Assembly (NCBI GenBank): GCA_037134895.1
Contig: JBAXLI010000005.1
Span: forward strand, 47,486 to 111,485
Origin: CAIRDP01 sp037134895
GTDB taxonomy: Bacteria > Bacteroidota > Bacteroidia > Bacteroidales > FEN-979
Direction of reading: 5' to 3'
DNA length: 64,000 nucleotides
How positions within the stretch are numbered: position 1 is the first letter of the stretch; each line of letters starts with the position of its first letter. Under the pieces are notes generated by a model. The model did no database searches. It saw nothing but the letters and a program-made list of their open reading frames with translations, and was not told where the DNA came from. Shown here one piece after another: positions 16,080-25,774 of this stretch. Made by a program: the position numbers and the translations under genes.

Positions 16080-19000
16080 ATGGCATATAAAAAAGAAGGT
16101 CCAATAAACAGTACATATTCGAAAATCACTGTGAGCCTGGCTTCTCCTGAGAAGATCCTCGAGATGTCAAGCGGTGAGGTGCTGAAACCTGAGACCATCA
16201 ACTACAGGACATACAAGCCCGAAAGGGATGGTCTGTTCTGTGAGCGGATCTTTGGCCCTGTTAAAGACTGGGAATGCCACTGCGGTAAATACAAGAGAAT
16301 ACGGTACAAAGGTATTGTATGCGATCGCTGTGGAGTGGAAGTGACCGAGAAAAAAGTCCGCCGTGAACGCATGGGCCATATCCAGCTTGTCGTCCCGGTT
16401 GCACATATCTGGTTTTTCCGTTCATTGCCTAACAAGATTGGTTCCCTCCTGGGACTTCCTACCAAGAAGCTGGAATCCATCATATATTATGAAAAATACG
16501 TTGTGATCCAGCCGGGTATCAAAGCCCAGGACGGATTGAATTATCTTGATTTCCTTTCAGAGGAAGAATATTTCGATATCATCGAAAAGCTTCCCCAGGA
16601 CAATCAATATCTTGACGAGAGCGATCCGAATAAGTTCGTTGCAAAAATGGGAGCTGATGCATTATATGAACTCCTTTCAAGGATTGACCTGGATAAGGAA
16701 TCTTATGATCTGCGTCACAAAGCAAATACAGAAACCTCACAGCAGAGAAAAGCCGAAGCCCTCAAGAGGCTGCAGGTTTTCGAATCTTTCAGGGATGCCC
16801 AGAAACGTATGGATAACCGTCCTGAATGGATGATCGTGAAAGTGGTTCCCGTCATACCCCCCGAACTCAGGCCTCTCGTGCCCCTGGATGGTGGGCGTTT
16901 CGCCACTTCCGACCTGAATGATCTTTACCGCCGCGTGATCATCCGCAATAACCGGTTAAAAAGACTTATCGAGATCAAAGCCCCGGATGTCATCCTCCGT
17001 AATGAAAAGAGAATGCTCCAGGAAGCCGTAGATTCTTTATTCGACAACTCACGCAAAGCCAGTGCAGTAAAGACTGAATCAAACAGGGCGCTGAAATCAC
17101 TCTCCGACAGTCTGAAGGGAAAACAGGGACGTTTCCGCCAGAACCTCCTTGGTAAACGTGTTGACTACTCAGGCCGTTCGGTAATCGTTGTAGGTCCCGA
17201 ACTGAGGCTGAATGAGTGCGGACTTCCCAAGGAAATGGCTTCTGAGCTTTACAAACCGTTCATCATTCGCAAAATGCTGGAACGCGGTATTGTAAAAACC
17301 GTGAAATCAGCCAAGAAAATCGTTGACCGAAAAGATCCGGTTGTTTGGGATATCCTCGAAAATATCATGAAAGGGCACCCTGTCATGCTGAACCGTGCTC
17401 CAACCCTGCACCGCCTTGGCATCCAGGCCTTCCAGCCAAAACTTATCGAAGGCAAGGCAATCCAGCTTCACCCCCTCGTATGTACAGCTTTCAACGCTGA
17501 CTTTGACGGTGACCAGATGGCCGTTCACGTACCTCTCGGCAATGCCGCAATTCTCGAGGCACAGCTGCTTATGCTCGCCTCGCATAATATTCTAAACCCT
17601 GCAAACGGAGCCCCCATCACGGTTCCTTCGCAGGACATGGTTCTTGGCTTGTATTATATGACCAAGGCGCGTAAAACCGATGCCGACAAAAAGATCAGGG
17701 GAGAAGGCATGACCTTCTACTCACCTGAGGAAGTGATCATCGCGTTCAACGAAAAGCAGGTTGACCTTCATGCAATGATCACTGTGCGGATGAACCTGCT
17801 CCAGGATGGCAAGGAAGTTAAAACCATGCTTGAAACTACGGTTGGACGAATCATTTTCAACCAGGTTGTACCCAGGGAATACGGTTATATCAATCAGCTC
17901 CTTACCAAGAAGTCACTCCGCGACATTATCGGCGCAATCCTTAAAAAGACAGGAACCGCAAAAACCGCAAAGTTCCTCGACGATATCAAGGACCTTGGTT
18001 ACAGTATGGCTTTCAAGGGCGGACTTTCGTTCAACCTCGACGACGTTATTGTTCCCAAGATCAAGGAAACCCTGGTTGGCAACGCTTCAGCCGAAGTGGA
18101 TGAAGTGGTTAGCAACTACAACATGGGTTTTATCACAAACAACGAAAGATACAACCAGATCATCGACATCTGGACCCATACGAATTCACAGCTGACTGTT
18201 GCCTTGATGAACCAGCTTACAAAAGATAAGCAGGGATTCAATCCGGTATATATGATGCTCGATTCAGGCGCCCGTGGTTCAAAGGAACAGATCAGGCAGC
18301 TTTCGGGGATGCGTGGTCTTATGGCCAAACCCCAGAAATCTGGGGCAAGTGGTGGGGAAATTATTGAAAACCCCATCCTTTCAAACTTCAAGGAAGGCCT
18401 TTCGGTTCTTGAGTACTTCATCTCAACCCACGGAGCCCGTAAGGGTCTCGCCGATACTGCTCTTAAGACCGCCGATGCAGGATATCTTACCCGCCGCCTG
18501 GTCGATGTTTCCCAGGATGTCATTATTTCTGAGGAAGACTGCGGAACGCTTCGCGGACTGACCATCACTGCGTTGAAGAAAGCTGAAGAAGTTGTGGAAT
18601 CACTCTACGACAGGATCCTCGGTCGCGTTACGCTCCACGATGTATATCATCCGCAGACAGGAGAACTTATTCTTACTGCAGGTCAGGAGATCACCGAGGA
18701 AAAAGCAACACTTATCGGAGATTCACCACTCGAAGGTGTTGAGATCCGTTCGGTTCTCACCTGCGAGTCAAAGAAAGGCGTTTGTGCCAGGTGCTATGGA
18801 CGTAATCTAGCCACAGGCCGGCTGGTTGAAAAGGGAGAGGCCGTAGGTGTAATTGCTGCACAGTCTATCGGGGAACCCGGTACCCAGCTGACCCTGCGTA
18901 CATTCCACGTCGGTGGTGTTGCCGGTGTAAATATTGCCAGTGCTTCCAGGATTGATGCAAAGTACGACGGTGTCCTTGAGATCGACGAACTGCGTTCGGT

Positions 19001-20366
19001 ACCTTCTCATAATGAGGCTGGCGAAAAACACGATATTGTCATTGGCCGTTCTGCGGAAATGCGTATTGTTGACAAGAATACACGCATTGCACTGACTTCA
19101 GCCCATATCCCATATGGAGCCAGGCTTTATTTCATCAATGGAGCTGAAGTGAAGAAAGGCAACCTCATCAGCGACTGGGATCCTTATAATGCTGTCATAC
19201 TTTCAGAAGTAGGGGGTAAAGTCAGTTTCGAGAACATTCTCGAAGGTCTGACATTCCGCGTTGAATCTGACGAACAGACAGGTTACCATGAAAAAGTGAT
19301 CATCGAATCACGCCAGAAAGGTAAGAACCCGGCTATCAATATCCTGGATTCCACAAAAGAGATCATCAAGATCTACGACATACCTGTAGGAGCCCATATC
19401 ATCATTGAAGATGGTACAAAGATCAAGGCAGGAGAGGTCCTCGTGAAGATCCCGCGTGCTATTGGCAAAGCCGGTGACATCACGGGAGGTCTGCCAAGGG
19501 TGACCGAGCTTTTCGAAGCCCGTAACCCATCTGATCCTGCTGTTGTTTCTGAAATTGACGGTGTTGTTTCGTTTGCGAAGAAACTGAAGAGGGGCAACCG
19601 CGAGGTTATCATCACTTCAAAAACCGGGGAGGAAAAACGTTACCTGATCCCAACCTCCAAACAGATCCTGGCACAGGAGAACGACTATGTGAAGGCCGGC
19701 GTACCTTTGTCTGACGGCGCTCTCACACCCAGCGATATCCTCGCAATCAAAGGACCTATGAAGGTTCAGGAGTATATCGTCAACGAGATACAGGAAGTTT
19801 ACCGTTTGCAGGGTGTTAAGATCAACGACAAGCATTTCGAGACCATTGTAAGGCAGATGATGCGCAAGGTTGATGTTGAGGATCCCGGCGATAGCCGCTT
19901 CCTTGAGGGTGAACTCGTGAACAAGATCGATTTCCAGGAAGAGAATGACTGGATCTATGGAAAGAAAGTTGTTGAGGATCCCTGCGATTCGATCATTTTC
20001 AAATCAGGCCAGATCATTAGCGCCCGTAAGCTTCGTGATGAGAATTCGATGCTGAAGCGTAAGGACAAGAAGCTTGTTGATGCACGTGATGCAAAGCCGG
20101 CAACAGCCAGGCAGGTGCTCCAGGGTATTACCCGGGCTTCTTTGCAGACCAGAAGCTGGCTCTCGGCCGCATCATTCCAGGAAACCACCAAGGTGCTCAC
20201 CCAGGCTGCCATCAATGCCCGTGAGGATGACCTGGCAGGTCTGAAGGAGAATGTCATCGTTGGGCATCTCATTCCTGCCGGTACGGGACTCAGGGAGTAT
20301 GAAAGCCTGATCGTGGGAAGCAAGGAAGAGTATGAAGCTTTAATGGCATCCAAAGAGGAGGATTAA
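16080..20366 (+). CDS. rpoC: DNA-directed RNA polymerase subunit beta'
   Basis: This 1428-aa protein contains the catalytic magnesium site NADFDGDQMAVH. The N-terminal zinc finger is seen as CHCGKYKRIRYKGIVCDRCG, and a second zinc site as CESKKGVCARCYG. The trigger-loop region around GEPGTQLTLRTFHVGGVA is intact. The C-terminus (KEED) overlaps a GAGGAGG sequence that sits before the next gene. Confidence 0.99.
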   Translation: MAYKKEGPINSTYSKITVSLASPEKILEMSSGEVLKPETINYRTYKPERDGLFCERIFGPVKDWECHCGKYKRIRYKGIVCDRCGVEVTEKKVRRERMGHIQLVVPVAHIWFFRSLPNKIGSLLGLPTKKLESIIYYEKYVVIQPGIKAQDGLNYLDFLSEEEYFDIIEKLPQDNQYLDESDPNKFVAKMGADALYELLSRIDLDKESYDLRHKANTETSQQRKAEALKRLQVFESFRDAQKRMDNRPEWMIVKVVPVIPPELRPLVPLDGGRFATSDLNDLYRRVIIRNNRLKRLIEIKAPDVILRNEKRMLQEAVDSLFDNSRKASAVKTESNRALKSLSDSLKGKQGRFRQNLLGKRVDYSGRSVIVVGPELRLNECGLPKEMASELYKPFIIRKMLERGIVKTVKSAKKIVDRKDPVVWDILENIMKGHPVMLNRAPTLHRLGIQAFQPKLIEGKAIQLHPLVCTAFNADFDGDQMAVHVPLGNAAILEAQLLMLASHNILNPANGAPITVPSQDMVLGLYYMTKARKTDADKKIRGEGMTFYSPEEVIIAFNEKQVDLHAMITVRMNLLQDGKEVKTMLETTVGRIIFNQVVPREYGYINQLLTKKSLRDIIGAILKKTGTAKTAKFLDDIKDLGYSMAFKGGLSFNLDDVIVPKIKETLVGNASAEVDEVVSNYNMGFITNNERYNQIIDIWTHTNSQLTVALMNQLTKDKQGFNPVYMMLDSGARGSKEQIRQLSGMRGLMAKPQKSGASGGEIIENPILSNFKEGLSVLEYFISTHGARKGLADTALKTADAGYLTRRLVDVSQDVIISEEDCGTLRGLTITALKKAEEVVESLYDRILGRVTLHDVYHPQTGELILTAGQEITEEKATLIGDSPLEGVEIRSVLTCESKKGVCARCYGRNLATGRLVEKGEAVGVIAAQSIGEPGTQLTLRTFHVGGVAGVNIASASRIDAKYDGVLEIDELRSVPSHNEAGEKHDIVIGRSAEMRIVDKNTRIALTSAHIPYGARLYFINGAEVKKGNLISDWDPYNAVILSEVGGKVSFENILEGLTFRVESDEQTGYHEKVIIESRQKGKNPAINILDSTKEIIKIYDIPVGAHIIIEDGTKIKAGEVLVKIPRAIGKAGDITGGLPRVTELFEARNPSDPAVVSEIDGVVSFAKKLKRGNREVIITSKTGEEKRYLIPTSKQILAQENDYVKAGVPLSDGALTPSDILAIKGPMKVQEYIVNEIQEVYRLQGVKINDKHFETIVRQMMRKVDVEDPGDSRFLEGELVNKIDFQEENDWIYGKKVVEDPCDSIIFKSGQIISARKLRDENSMLKRKDKKLVDARDAKPATARQVLQGITRASLQTRSWLSAASFQETTKVLTQAAINAREDDLAGLKENVIVGHLIPAGTGLREYESLIVGSKEEYEALMASKEED

Positions 20367-20367
20367 T

Positions 20368-20676
20368 ATGCAGGACAATAAAAACCCGGTGAACCAGATC
20401 AATATCGAGATATCCGATGAAGTAGGTGAAGGCATCTATTCAAATCTTGCCATTATCACCCATTCACCGGCAGAATTCATTGTTGATTTTGTAAAGATGA
20501 TGCCGGGCGTTCCTAAGGCAAAAGTGAAGTCGAGGATCATCCTGACTCCCCAGCATGCCAAACGCCTGTACAAAGCCTTAAAGGAGAACGTTATGAAGTA
20601 TGAGGCGGTACATGGTGAGATAAGGGATTCAGAAGGCGAGATACCATTTAATATGGGAATGCCGGGCCAGGCCTGA
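20368..20676 (+). CDS. DUF3467 domain-containing protein
   Basis: This 102-aa protein begins MQDNKNPVNQINIEIS and matches the DUF3467 family throughout (EYSNLA-like IYSNLAIITHSPAEFIVDF, then ILTPQHAKRLYKALKENV). Its function is unknown; genes of this family regularly follow rpoC in Bacteroidota. It begins one base after the rpoC stop, and GAGGAGG inside the rpoC end lies 8 nt before its ATG. That may serve as a Shine-Dalgarno, though the bases also encode Glu-Glu-Asp. It is the last gene of the operon. Confidence 0.93.
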   Translation: MQDNKNPVNQINIEISDEVGEGIYSNLAIITHSPAEFIVDFVKMMPGVPKAKVKSRIILTPQHAKRLYKALKENVMKYEAVHGEIRDSEGEIPFNMGMPGQA

Positions 20677-20704
20677 TCATTGTTGACTTATTTTATTTAT
20701 TTGC

Positions 20705-20748
20705 ATATGAAACGGGACAATATATCATTGTCCCGTTTCATATTTTTT
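20705..20748. terminator. bidirectional terminator between the rpoC operon and the thioredoxin-fold gene
   Basis: A perfect 17-bp stem (20705-20721 with 20727-20743) with a 5-nt loop is followed by a T-run on the plus strand. The minus-strand gene's last codons lie inside the stem, so one arm encodes the end of that protein (Tyr-Glu-Thr-Gly-Gln). Confidence 0.92.
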
Positions 20749-21918
20749 AAGGTTCTCTTCAATGGTTTCTGAAGGTATGCCTGCAGCCCTGGCCTTGCCC
20801 AGGGCGATTTTGCAATATTTGACGGCTTCTTCTTTGTTTCCCAGATCGTACAGCAATGCCGCATAGGTATCATTGGTCGAAGCATCGGATTTTAACTCAA
20901 CCGATCGTTTTGACCAGAGCAGGGCCTTCCCGAGGTATTTTTTATCCTTCGATATCTGGTGAACGATCCATGCAACATTGTTCAGCATTTCCGGATCATT
21001 GGAATAGAACATATCAAGTCCCTTGTAAGCCAATGCAAGGAAACCCGCCGCATCTCCCTGAATCTGACAATTGTTCAGGTCTGCGTCAAAGATCACCTTA
21101 TCGGCCCCTGCGAAACCGGATGCGAGGATCTTCCGTTTCAGACGGCTGTAGCTCGTATCGCTCATGATCTCAGACCGGCTAAGGTCTACTATGGCTTTCA
21201 TGAAAACATCGGAAATTTTTTTATCAACAGAATCCCGTCCATGCGCATGAATGAATTCCGCCTGGTGCGCAACCATGTATGTAAACACCTTTGAATCCAT
21301 GTCGTTACAATACGCATAAATGATCTTCCAGTTGCCAGGCTTGCTAAAGTCGGTCTCTTTCTGAGCCGAGAGATATCTTTCAAGCGGACCTTCCACCGGC
21401 AGGTAGGCATCTGAAATTCGCTGCAGGTATTTGTAGATGAACTCCGGGCTGTTTTCTCCCTGGGAGTATCTTTTTTTATAACCGGCATAGCATTCATCAG
21501 GGTCAAGGGCGGTATGGGCCAGGCTAATGAGATTTGCGGCTGATTGCACGGCTCCCACCTTCATGTGAACGATATTGCCATCAGTATCGAGGAAAAGAAG
21601 GGTGGGGTATGCCCTGACCTGGTATTTCTGCTGAAGTATGATACCTTCTCCCTTTTCCATATCGACTTTTGTGCAGATGAACGTTTTATTATAATAATCA
21701 GCAGCTGAATCATTGGTAAAAATATTTGCAGCCATCCATTTGCATGGGCCGCACCAGCTGGCATATGCATCCATGAAAACCAGTTTTTTTTCCTTTTTTG
21801 CGGATGAAAGGATTTCAGTCAGAGGCTTCTCACTGAAGACAATCGAGCGGTTCTGGGCGATGCAGTCGGCACACAACAAAAGCATTATGAACAGGAAGAC
21901 CGGCAGGACTTTTTTCAT
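20725..21918 (-). CDS. exported thioredoxin-fold protein with C-terminal helical/TPR-like region
   Basis: This 397-aa protein has a signal peptide (MKKVLPVFLFIMLLLC, cleaved near CIAQ). A thioredoxin domain at about residues 25-135 has the active site WCGPC with Cys56 and Cys59. The remaining 260 residues are helical, with TPR-like pairs near the end (residues about 330-390, LKSDASTNDTYAALLYDLGN). It is probably a periplasmic thiol reductase or thiol-disulfide exchange protein; the partner is unknown. It is transcribed alone, convergent with the rpoC operon. Confidence 0.85.
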   Translation of the reverse strand: MKKVLPVFLFIMLLLCADCIAQNRSIVFSEKPLTEILSSAKKEKKLVFMDAYASWCGPCKWMAANIFTNDSAADYYNKTFICTKVDMEKGEGIILQQKYQVRAYPTLLFLDTDGNIVHMKVGAVQSAANLISLAHTALDPDECYAGYKKRYSQGENSPEFIYKYLQRISDAYLPVEGPLERYLSAQKETDFSKPGNWKIIYAYCNDMDSKVFTYMVAHQAEFIHAHGRDSVDKKISDVFMKAIVDLSRSEIMSDTSYSRLKRKILASGFAGADKVIFDADLNNCQIQGDAAGFLALAYKGLDMFYSNDPEMLNNVAWIVHQISKDKKYLGKALLWSKRSVELKSDASTNDTYAALLYDLGNKEEAVKYCKIALGKARAAGIPSETIEENLKKYETGQ

Positions 21919-21995
21919 GGGCTTGTATTTTAATTAAAACGGAAGACTTGTAAGGTAATTGTAAATGTTTTCTTTTTTTCATTGGGCGAACAGGG

Positions 21996-22024
21996 TTGGA
22001 AAAAAAAGTAATACTCTATATTTG
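21996..22024 (+). promoter_or_regulatory. promoter of the DUF2520-kdsC-ubiA-maf-surE-lpxB run
   Basis: TTG at 21996-21998 and TATATTTG at 22017-22024 are 18 bp apart, matching the Bacteroidota consensus. The -7 box ends 24 nt before the first gene's TTG start. Confidence 0.7.
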
Positions 22025-22048
22025 CAATCTGTTTTCAACTTATAAACA

Positions 22049-22849
22049 TTGCCGGATCATCAGAAAATAAAGAACATTGTTATTATCGGTGCCGGTAATA
22101 TGGCTACCCACCTTGCCCTTGCATTTCATCGTAAAGAGGTCAATGTTACACAGATAGTGAGCCGCTCCCGCCTTGCAGGTGAGAGGTTGGCCCGTAAGGT
22201 CAAGGCGGGTTACAACGATGATTTCGCTGTTGCCGGTTTGCAGGCTGACTTGTTTATCCTGGCCGTAAGTGATTCGGCAATTGAGGAAGTATCCAGGAAC
22301 CTTAAACCGGATAACCGGCTCGTTGTGCACACATCCGGCTCAGTTGATATGCAGGTACTGTCGGGAGCCTCATCAAACATCGGGGTATTTTACCCGCTTC
22401 AGACTTTTTCGAAGGACCATCGGATTAATTTTTCAAATATCCCGGTTTGCATTGAAGCGAGTTCAGCTGAAAATGAGGAAAAATTAATTCAGCTTGCCCG
22501 GCTGATCAGTAAAAAAGTCCAGCCACTGAGCAGCGCACAGAGAAAAGTCCTGCATATGACCGCTGTTTTTGCCGGAAATTTTTCAAGTTTCATGTATACG
22601 ATAGCCGAAGATCTTCTGAAAAAGCATGACATTCCATTCAGTCTGCTTAAACCCCTGATCAGTCAAACGGCTTCTCTTGCCAGGCACGAGGACGTATTCA
22701 GCAGGCAAACGGGGCCTGCCGTCAGAGGGGACTCAAAGACCATGGAAGAACATCTCGAAATGCTTGCAAGACATGGGGTTTACATGGAGATCTACGACCT
22801 TATCAGCAAGAGTATCATTAAACATAAGCGAAGAAATGACGAACTATAA
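22049..22849 (+). CDS. Rossmann-fold and DUF2520 domain-containing oxidoreductase
   Basis: This 266-aa protein starts with TTG at 22049 (no ATG in frame nearby). The NAD(P)-binding motif is IIGAGNMATHLA (Gly14, Gly16), followed by the DUF2520 helical domain in the second half (HMTAVFAGNFSSFMYTIAEDLL). The layout resembles ketopantoate reductase and pyrroline-5-carboxylate reductase relatives; the substrate is unknown. Its end overlaps the next gene by 14 bp, implying translational coupling. Confidence 0.88.
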   Translation: MPDHQKIKNIVIIGAGNMATHLALAFHRKEVNVTQIVSRSRLAGERLARKVKAGYNDDFAVAGLQADLFILAVSDSAIEEVSRNLKPDNRLVVHTSGSVDMQVLSGASSNIGVFYPLQTFSKDHRINFSNIPVCIEASSAENEEKLIQLARLISKKVQPLSSAQRKVLHMTAVFAGNFSSFMYTIAEDLLKKHDIPFSLLKPLISQTASLARHEDVFSRQTGPAVRGDSKTMEEHLEMLARHGVYMEIYDLISKSIIKHKRRNDEL

Positions 22850-23363
22850 GGAGTTGCTCAGGCATATAAATACATTTATTTTTGATTACGATGGTGTGCT
22901 TACCGATGGCATGGTGATCATGACCAGCCAGGGTGAGGGTCACAGAATCTCCAGTGTGAAGGACGGTTACGCGATACAGCTAGCCGTAAAAAAAGGATAT
23001 CATGTTGCAGTAATATCAGGCGCTGTCTCAAAATCGCTCGAGCACAGGATGCATGCATTGAAGGTCGAGGATGTTTTTACAGGTATTGAGAGCAAGATCG
23101 AATGTTTCAGGGAATACCTGCTTTCAAAAAAAGTAAACCCTGAGAACGTGCTGTATATGGGTGACGATATACCCGATTACGAAGTTATGCTTGAAGCCGG
23201 TGTTGGAACATGTCCTGCGGATGCAGCCGAAGAGATCAAGAAGATCGCAAAATATATTTCGCATTTTAACGGAGGAAAAGGCTGTGCCCGTGATGTTATT
23301 GAACAGGTCATGAAAGTACAGGGCAAGTGGATGACGGGCGATGGGGATATGGTGAAGTGGTGA
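22836..23363 (+). CDS. KdsC-like HAD phosphatase (3-deoxy-D-manno-octulosonate 8-phosphate phosphatase)
   Basis: This 175-aa protein starts at ATG 22836, inside the end of the preceding gene. It has HAD motif I as FDYDGVLTDG (Asp17, Asp19), motif II at VISGAVS and motif IV at GDDIPDYEVM. It lacks a cap domain, as in KdsC, which removes phosphate from KDO-8-phosphate in LPS core synthesis. The nearby lpxB supports a role in LPS. A GCGAAATA-type repeat follows the stop. Confidence 0.87.
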   Translation: MTNYKELLRHINTFIFDYDGVLTDGMVIMTSQGEGHRISSVKDGYAIQLAVKKGYHVAVISGAVSKSLEHRMHALKVEDVFTGIESKIECFREYLLSKKVNPENVLYMGDDIPDYEVMLEAGVGTCPADAAEEIKKIAKYISHFNGGKGCARDVIEQVMKVQGKWMTGDGDMVKW

Positions 23364-23374
23364 GAAAGAGAAAA

Positions 23375-23414
23375 GGCGAAATAGCGAAATAGCGAAAAGC
23401 GAAATGGCGAAATA
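23375..23414. repeat. GCGAAATA-type short tandem repeat
   Basis: About five units of GGCGAAAT/AGCGAAAT, some separated by an extra A, fill the gap between the KdsC-like gene and the UbiA-like gene. They belong to the same family as the repeats at 7458-7517 and 54763-54880. Confidence 0.85.
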
Positions 23415-23419
23415 AAGAA

Positions 23420-24394
23420 ATGGAGAATAGTAATCTGTCAGCGGTAACAAGGCTGCGGATGTTTTTGCAGCTCGTTCGGATTCCGAACCTGCTGATCATT
23501 GTGATCACCCAGTTTTTACTGAGATATTGCCTTATCGCGCCTTTCCTTTATAACGGCGATACCGAGTTTATGACATCACTGCTGGACTTTTCGATGGTAT
23601 GCCTTTCGACCGTTTTGTTTACGGCAGGAGGATACGTTATCAACGATTATTTTGACGTCAAGATAGACCAGGTGAACAAACCTGATCATTTGCTTGTTGG
23701 AAAGGTTATTGCCGGCCGCACTGCAATAAAGTGGCATATCATCCTGACCAGCCTGGGCAGTCTTATCGGGCTTTATCTTACCTACAGGATTGGTTTTTTA
23801 AGACTTTGGTTGTCGTTTCCGCTGGTAGGCCTGATGCTGTGGTTTTATTCGGCAAAGTATAAAAGGACACTTTTCTGGGGTAATTTCATAGTGTCCTTCC
23901 TTTCGGCCCTGGTTGTTATCACGGTGTATCTTTTTGAATTTTTCTGGCTCCGTCTTCAGCCCGAAATATTTTCAGACCTTATGCCCGACCTGGAATGGGT
24001 TGGCAAGCTCTTCCTGGCATACACCATCTTTGCATTCCTTGTCACTTTTTACAGGGAGATCATCAAAGACATGGAGGATGTAAAAGGTGACGCACAGGAA
24101 GGTTGCCGCACCATCCCAATCGTTTTCGGGATCAAGGTCACACGCTGGATCGTGTCGGGTCTGATACTTCTAACTGTCATCCTTCTTGTATCGGCCCTGC
24201 TGATATTGTTCCAGCTTTCGCTGATGATCGTATTCTGGTACCTTCTTGTGACAACACTTACTCCCATGATATATCTTCTTTACAGGGTTTATATTTCAAA
24301 CACTCCTGAGGAATATCATATCATGAGCAACATTTGCAAAATAATAATGGTCGCAGGCGTTTTATCCATGTTACTTATAACCATAAGCATATAG
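23420..24394 (+). CDS. UbiA-family prenyltransferase
   Basis: This 324-aa integral membrane protein has about eight or nine hydrophobic segments. Both aspartate-rich prenyl-diphosphate binding motifs are present: NDYFDVKID at residues 75-83 and KDMEDVKGD at about 216-224. Bacteroidota members are often annotated as geranylgeranylglycerol-phosphate geranylgeranyltransferases, but the true acceptor (menaquinone precursor, glycerol phosphate or another) cannot be told from sequence. It stops 1 bp before maf. Confidence 0.86.
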   Translation: MENSNLSAVTRLRMFLQLVRIPNLLIIVITQFLLRYCLIAPFLYNGDTEFMTSLLDFSMVCLSTVLFTAGGYVINDYFDVKIDQVNKPDHLLVGKVIAGRTAIKWHIILTSLGSLIGLYLTYRIGFLRLWLSFPLVGLMLWFYSAKYKRTLFWGNFIVSFLSALVVITVYLFEFFWLRLQPEIFSDLMPDLEWVGKLFLAYTIFAFLVTFYREIIKDMEDVKGDAQEGCRTIPIVFGIKVTRWIVSGLILLTVILLVSALLILFQLSLMIVFWYLLVTTLTPMIYLLYRVYISNTPEEYHIMSNICKIIMVAGVLSMLLITISI

Positions 24395-24395
24395 T

Positions 24396-24980
24396 ATGAT
24401 AAACAAACGATTGGAAGGTTTTCACCTGGTCCTGGCATCAGCATCTCCCAGGCGGCAGTACCTGCTCAAAGAACTTGGGCTCGATTTTGAGATCATCACT
24501 ACGAATGTGAAGGAAGAGTATCCCGCAGGCCTTAGTCCGTCGGAAGTGGCATTGTTTCTGGCTGAACTTAAAGCTGCCAGTTTTGATACCGACAGGATGA
24601 ATCAGAAATCCATCCTTATCGCTGCCGATACTATCGTTGTGCTTGGGGATGAGATTCTCGGAAAGCCCGGGAATCATGATGAAGCTGTGATCATGCTGAA
24701 AAAATTATCGGGTAAGAAGCATGACGTAATAACAGCTGTATGCCTTAAATCGAAAAAAAAGAAAAAGGCTTTTCATGTTCAGTCGTCGGTTTATTTCAAG
24801 GAACTTAGCCTTGAAGAGATCGAATATTATATCAGGAATTTTCAGCCCTTCGACAAAGCCGGGGGTTATGGAGTTCAGGAGTGGATAGGATATATTGGAA
24901 TCAGCAAGATTGAAGGGTCGTTCTTTAATATCATGGGATTACCCGTTAAGGAATTGTATGAGGTCCTCCTCACTTTCTGA
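24396..24980 (+). CDS. maf: Maf family nucleotide pyrophosphatase
   Basis: This 194-aa protein has the Maf signature SASPRR at residues 15-20 and the catalytic Asp78 in AADTIVV. Maf proteins hydrolyse non-canonical or dTTP/UTP nucleotides to monophosphates. It follows the UbiA-like gene by one base and is followed after 29 bp by surE. Confidence 0.94.
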   Translation: MINKRLEGFHLVLASASPRRQYLLKELGLDFEIITTNVKEEYPAGLSPSEVALFLAELKAASFDTDRMNQKSILIAADTIVVLGDEILGKPGNHDEAVIMLKKLSGKKHDVITAVCLKSKKKKKAFHVQSSVYFKELSLEEIEYYIRNFQPFDKAGGYGVQEWIGYIGISKIEGSFFNIMGLPVKELYEVLLTF

Positions 24981-25009
24981 TCAGATTATTGTATAAACCA
25001 AATCATGCA

Positions 25010-25774
25010 ATGGCAGGCAAACCCACTATTCTCATTACAAACGACGACAGTATCAAGGCTCCGGGGATACATCACCTTATTGAATATGCACGCCCTTTCG
25101 GGAAGGTGGTTGTTGTGGCCCCCGACCGACCGCAATCGGGAACTGCACATGCCGTAACTGTAAATCATCCGCTCAGGCTTGAACTAATCAAAAAGGAGAA
25201 AGATTATGAGGAGTACAGCTGTAACGGAACCCCTGCCGATTGCGTGAAGCTGGCATTCAAGGTTGTTTTAAAGAAAAGGGCTGATTTCCTTTTCTCCGGA
25301 ATAAACCATGGAAAAAATTCATCTATCAACATTATTTATTCAGGTACGATGGCAGCTGTTTTCGAGGGAGCCATGGCAGGTGTGAGTTCTGCCGGTTTTT
25401 CGCTGGCCGACTACAGCATGGATGCCGATTTCAGATCATCCGCCCCCTATATTAAAAAAATCATTGCTGAAGTCATTAAGAACAAACTGCCTGAAGGAGT
25501 ATGCCTGAATGTGAACATTCCTGCCGTTTCTGCTGAAAAGATCAGGGGAATACAAGTTTGCAGGCAGGCCGAAGGCACCTGGCAGGAAGATTTTGACGCC
25601 AGGACCGATCCCCAGGGGCGGCGATATTACTGGATGACCGGGGTTTTTATTAAAACAGGTCATGGAAAAGATACCGATGAATGGGCTGTTGAAAACAATT
25701 ATGTTGCGGTGGTGCCCGTGCAGTTTGATTTTACTGCAAATTCAGCGATCAAGCCTATCTCAAACTGGTTCTGA
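25010..25774 (+). CDS. surE: 5'/3'-nucleotidase SurE
   Basis: This 254-aa protein starts at ATG 25010 (MAGKPTILITNDDS); a TTG seven codons upstream is less likely. The metal site Asp12-Asp13 and the second conserved block SGINHGKNSSINIIYSGTM are typical of SurE, which dephosphorylates nucleoside 5'- and 3'-monophosphates. Its TGA overlaps the ATG of lpxB. Confidence 0.95.
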   Translation: MAGKPTILITNDDSIKAPGIHHLIEYARPFGKVVVVAPDRPQSGTAHAVTVNHPLRLELIKKEKDYEEYSCNGTPADCVKLAFKVVLKKRADFLFSGINHGKNSSINIIYSGTMAAVFEGAMAGVSSAGFSLADYSMDADFRSSAPYIKKIIAEVIKNKLPEGVCLNVNIPAVSAEKIRGIQVCRQAEGTWQEDFDARTDPQGRRYYWMTGVFIKTGHGKDTDEWAVENNYVAVVPVQFDFTANSAIKPISNWF

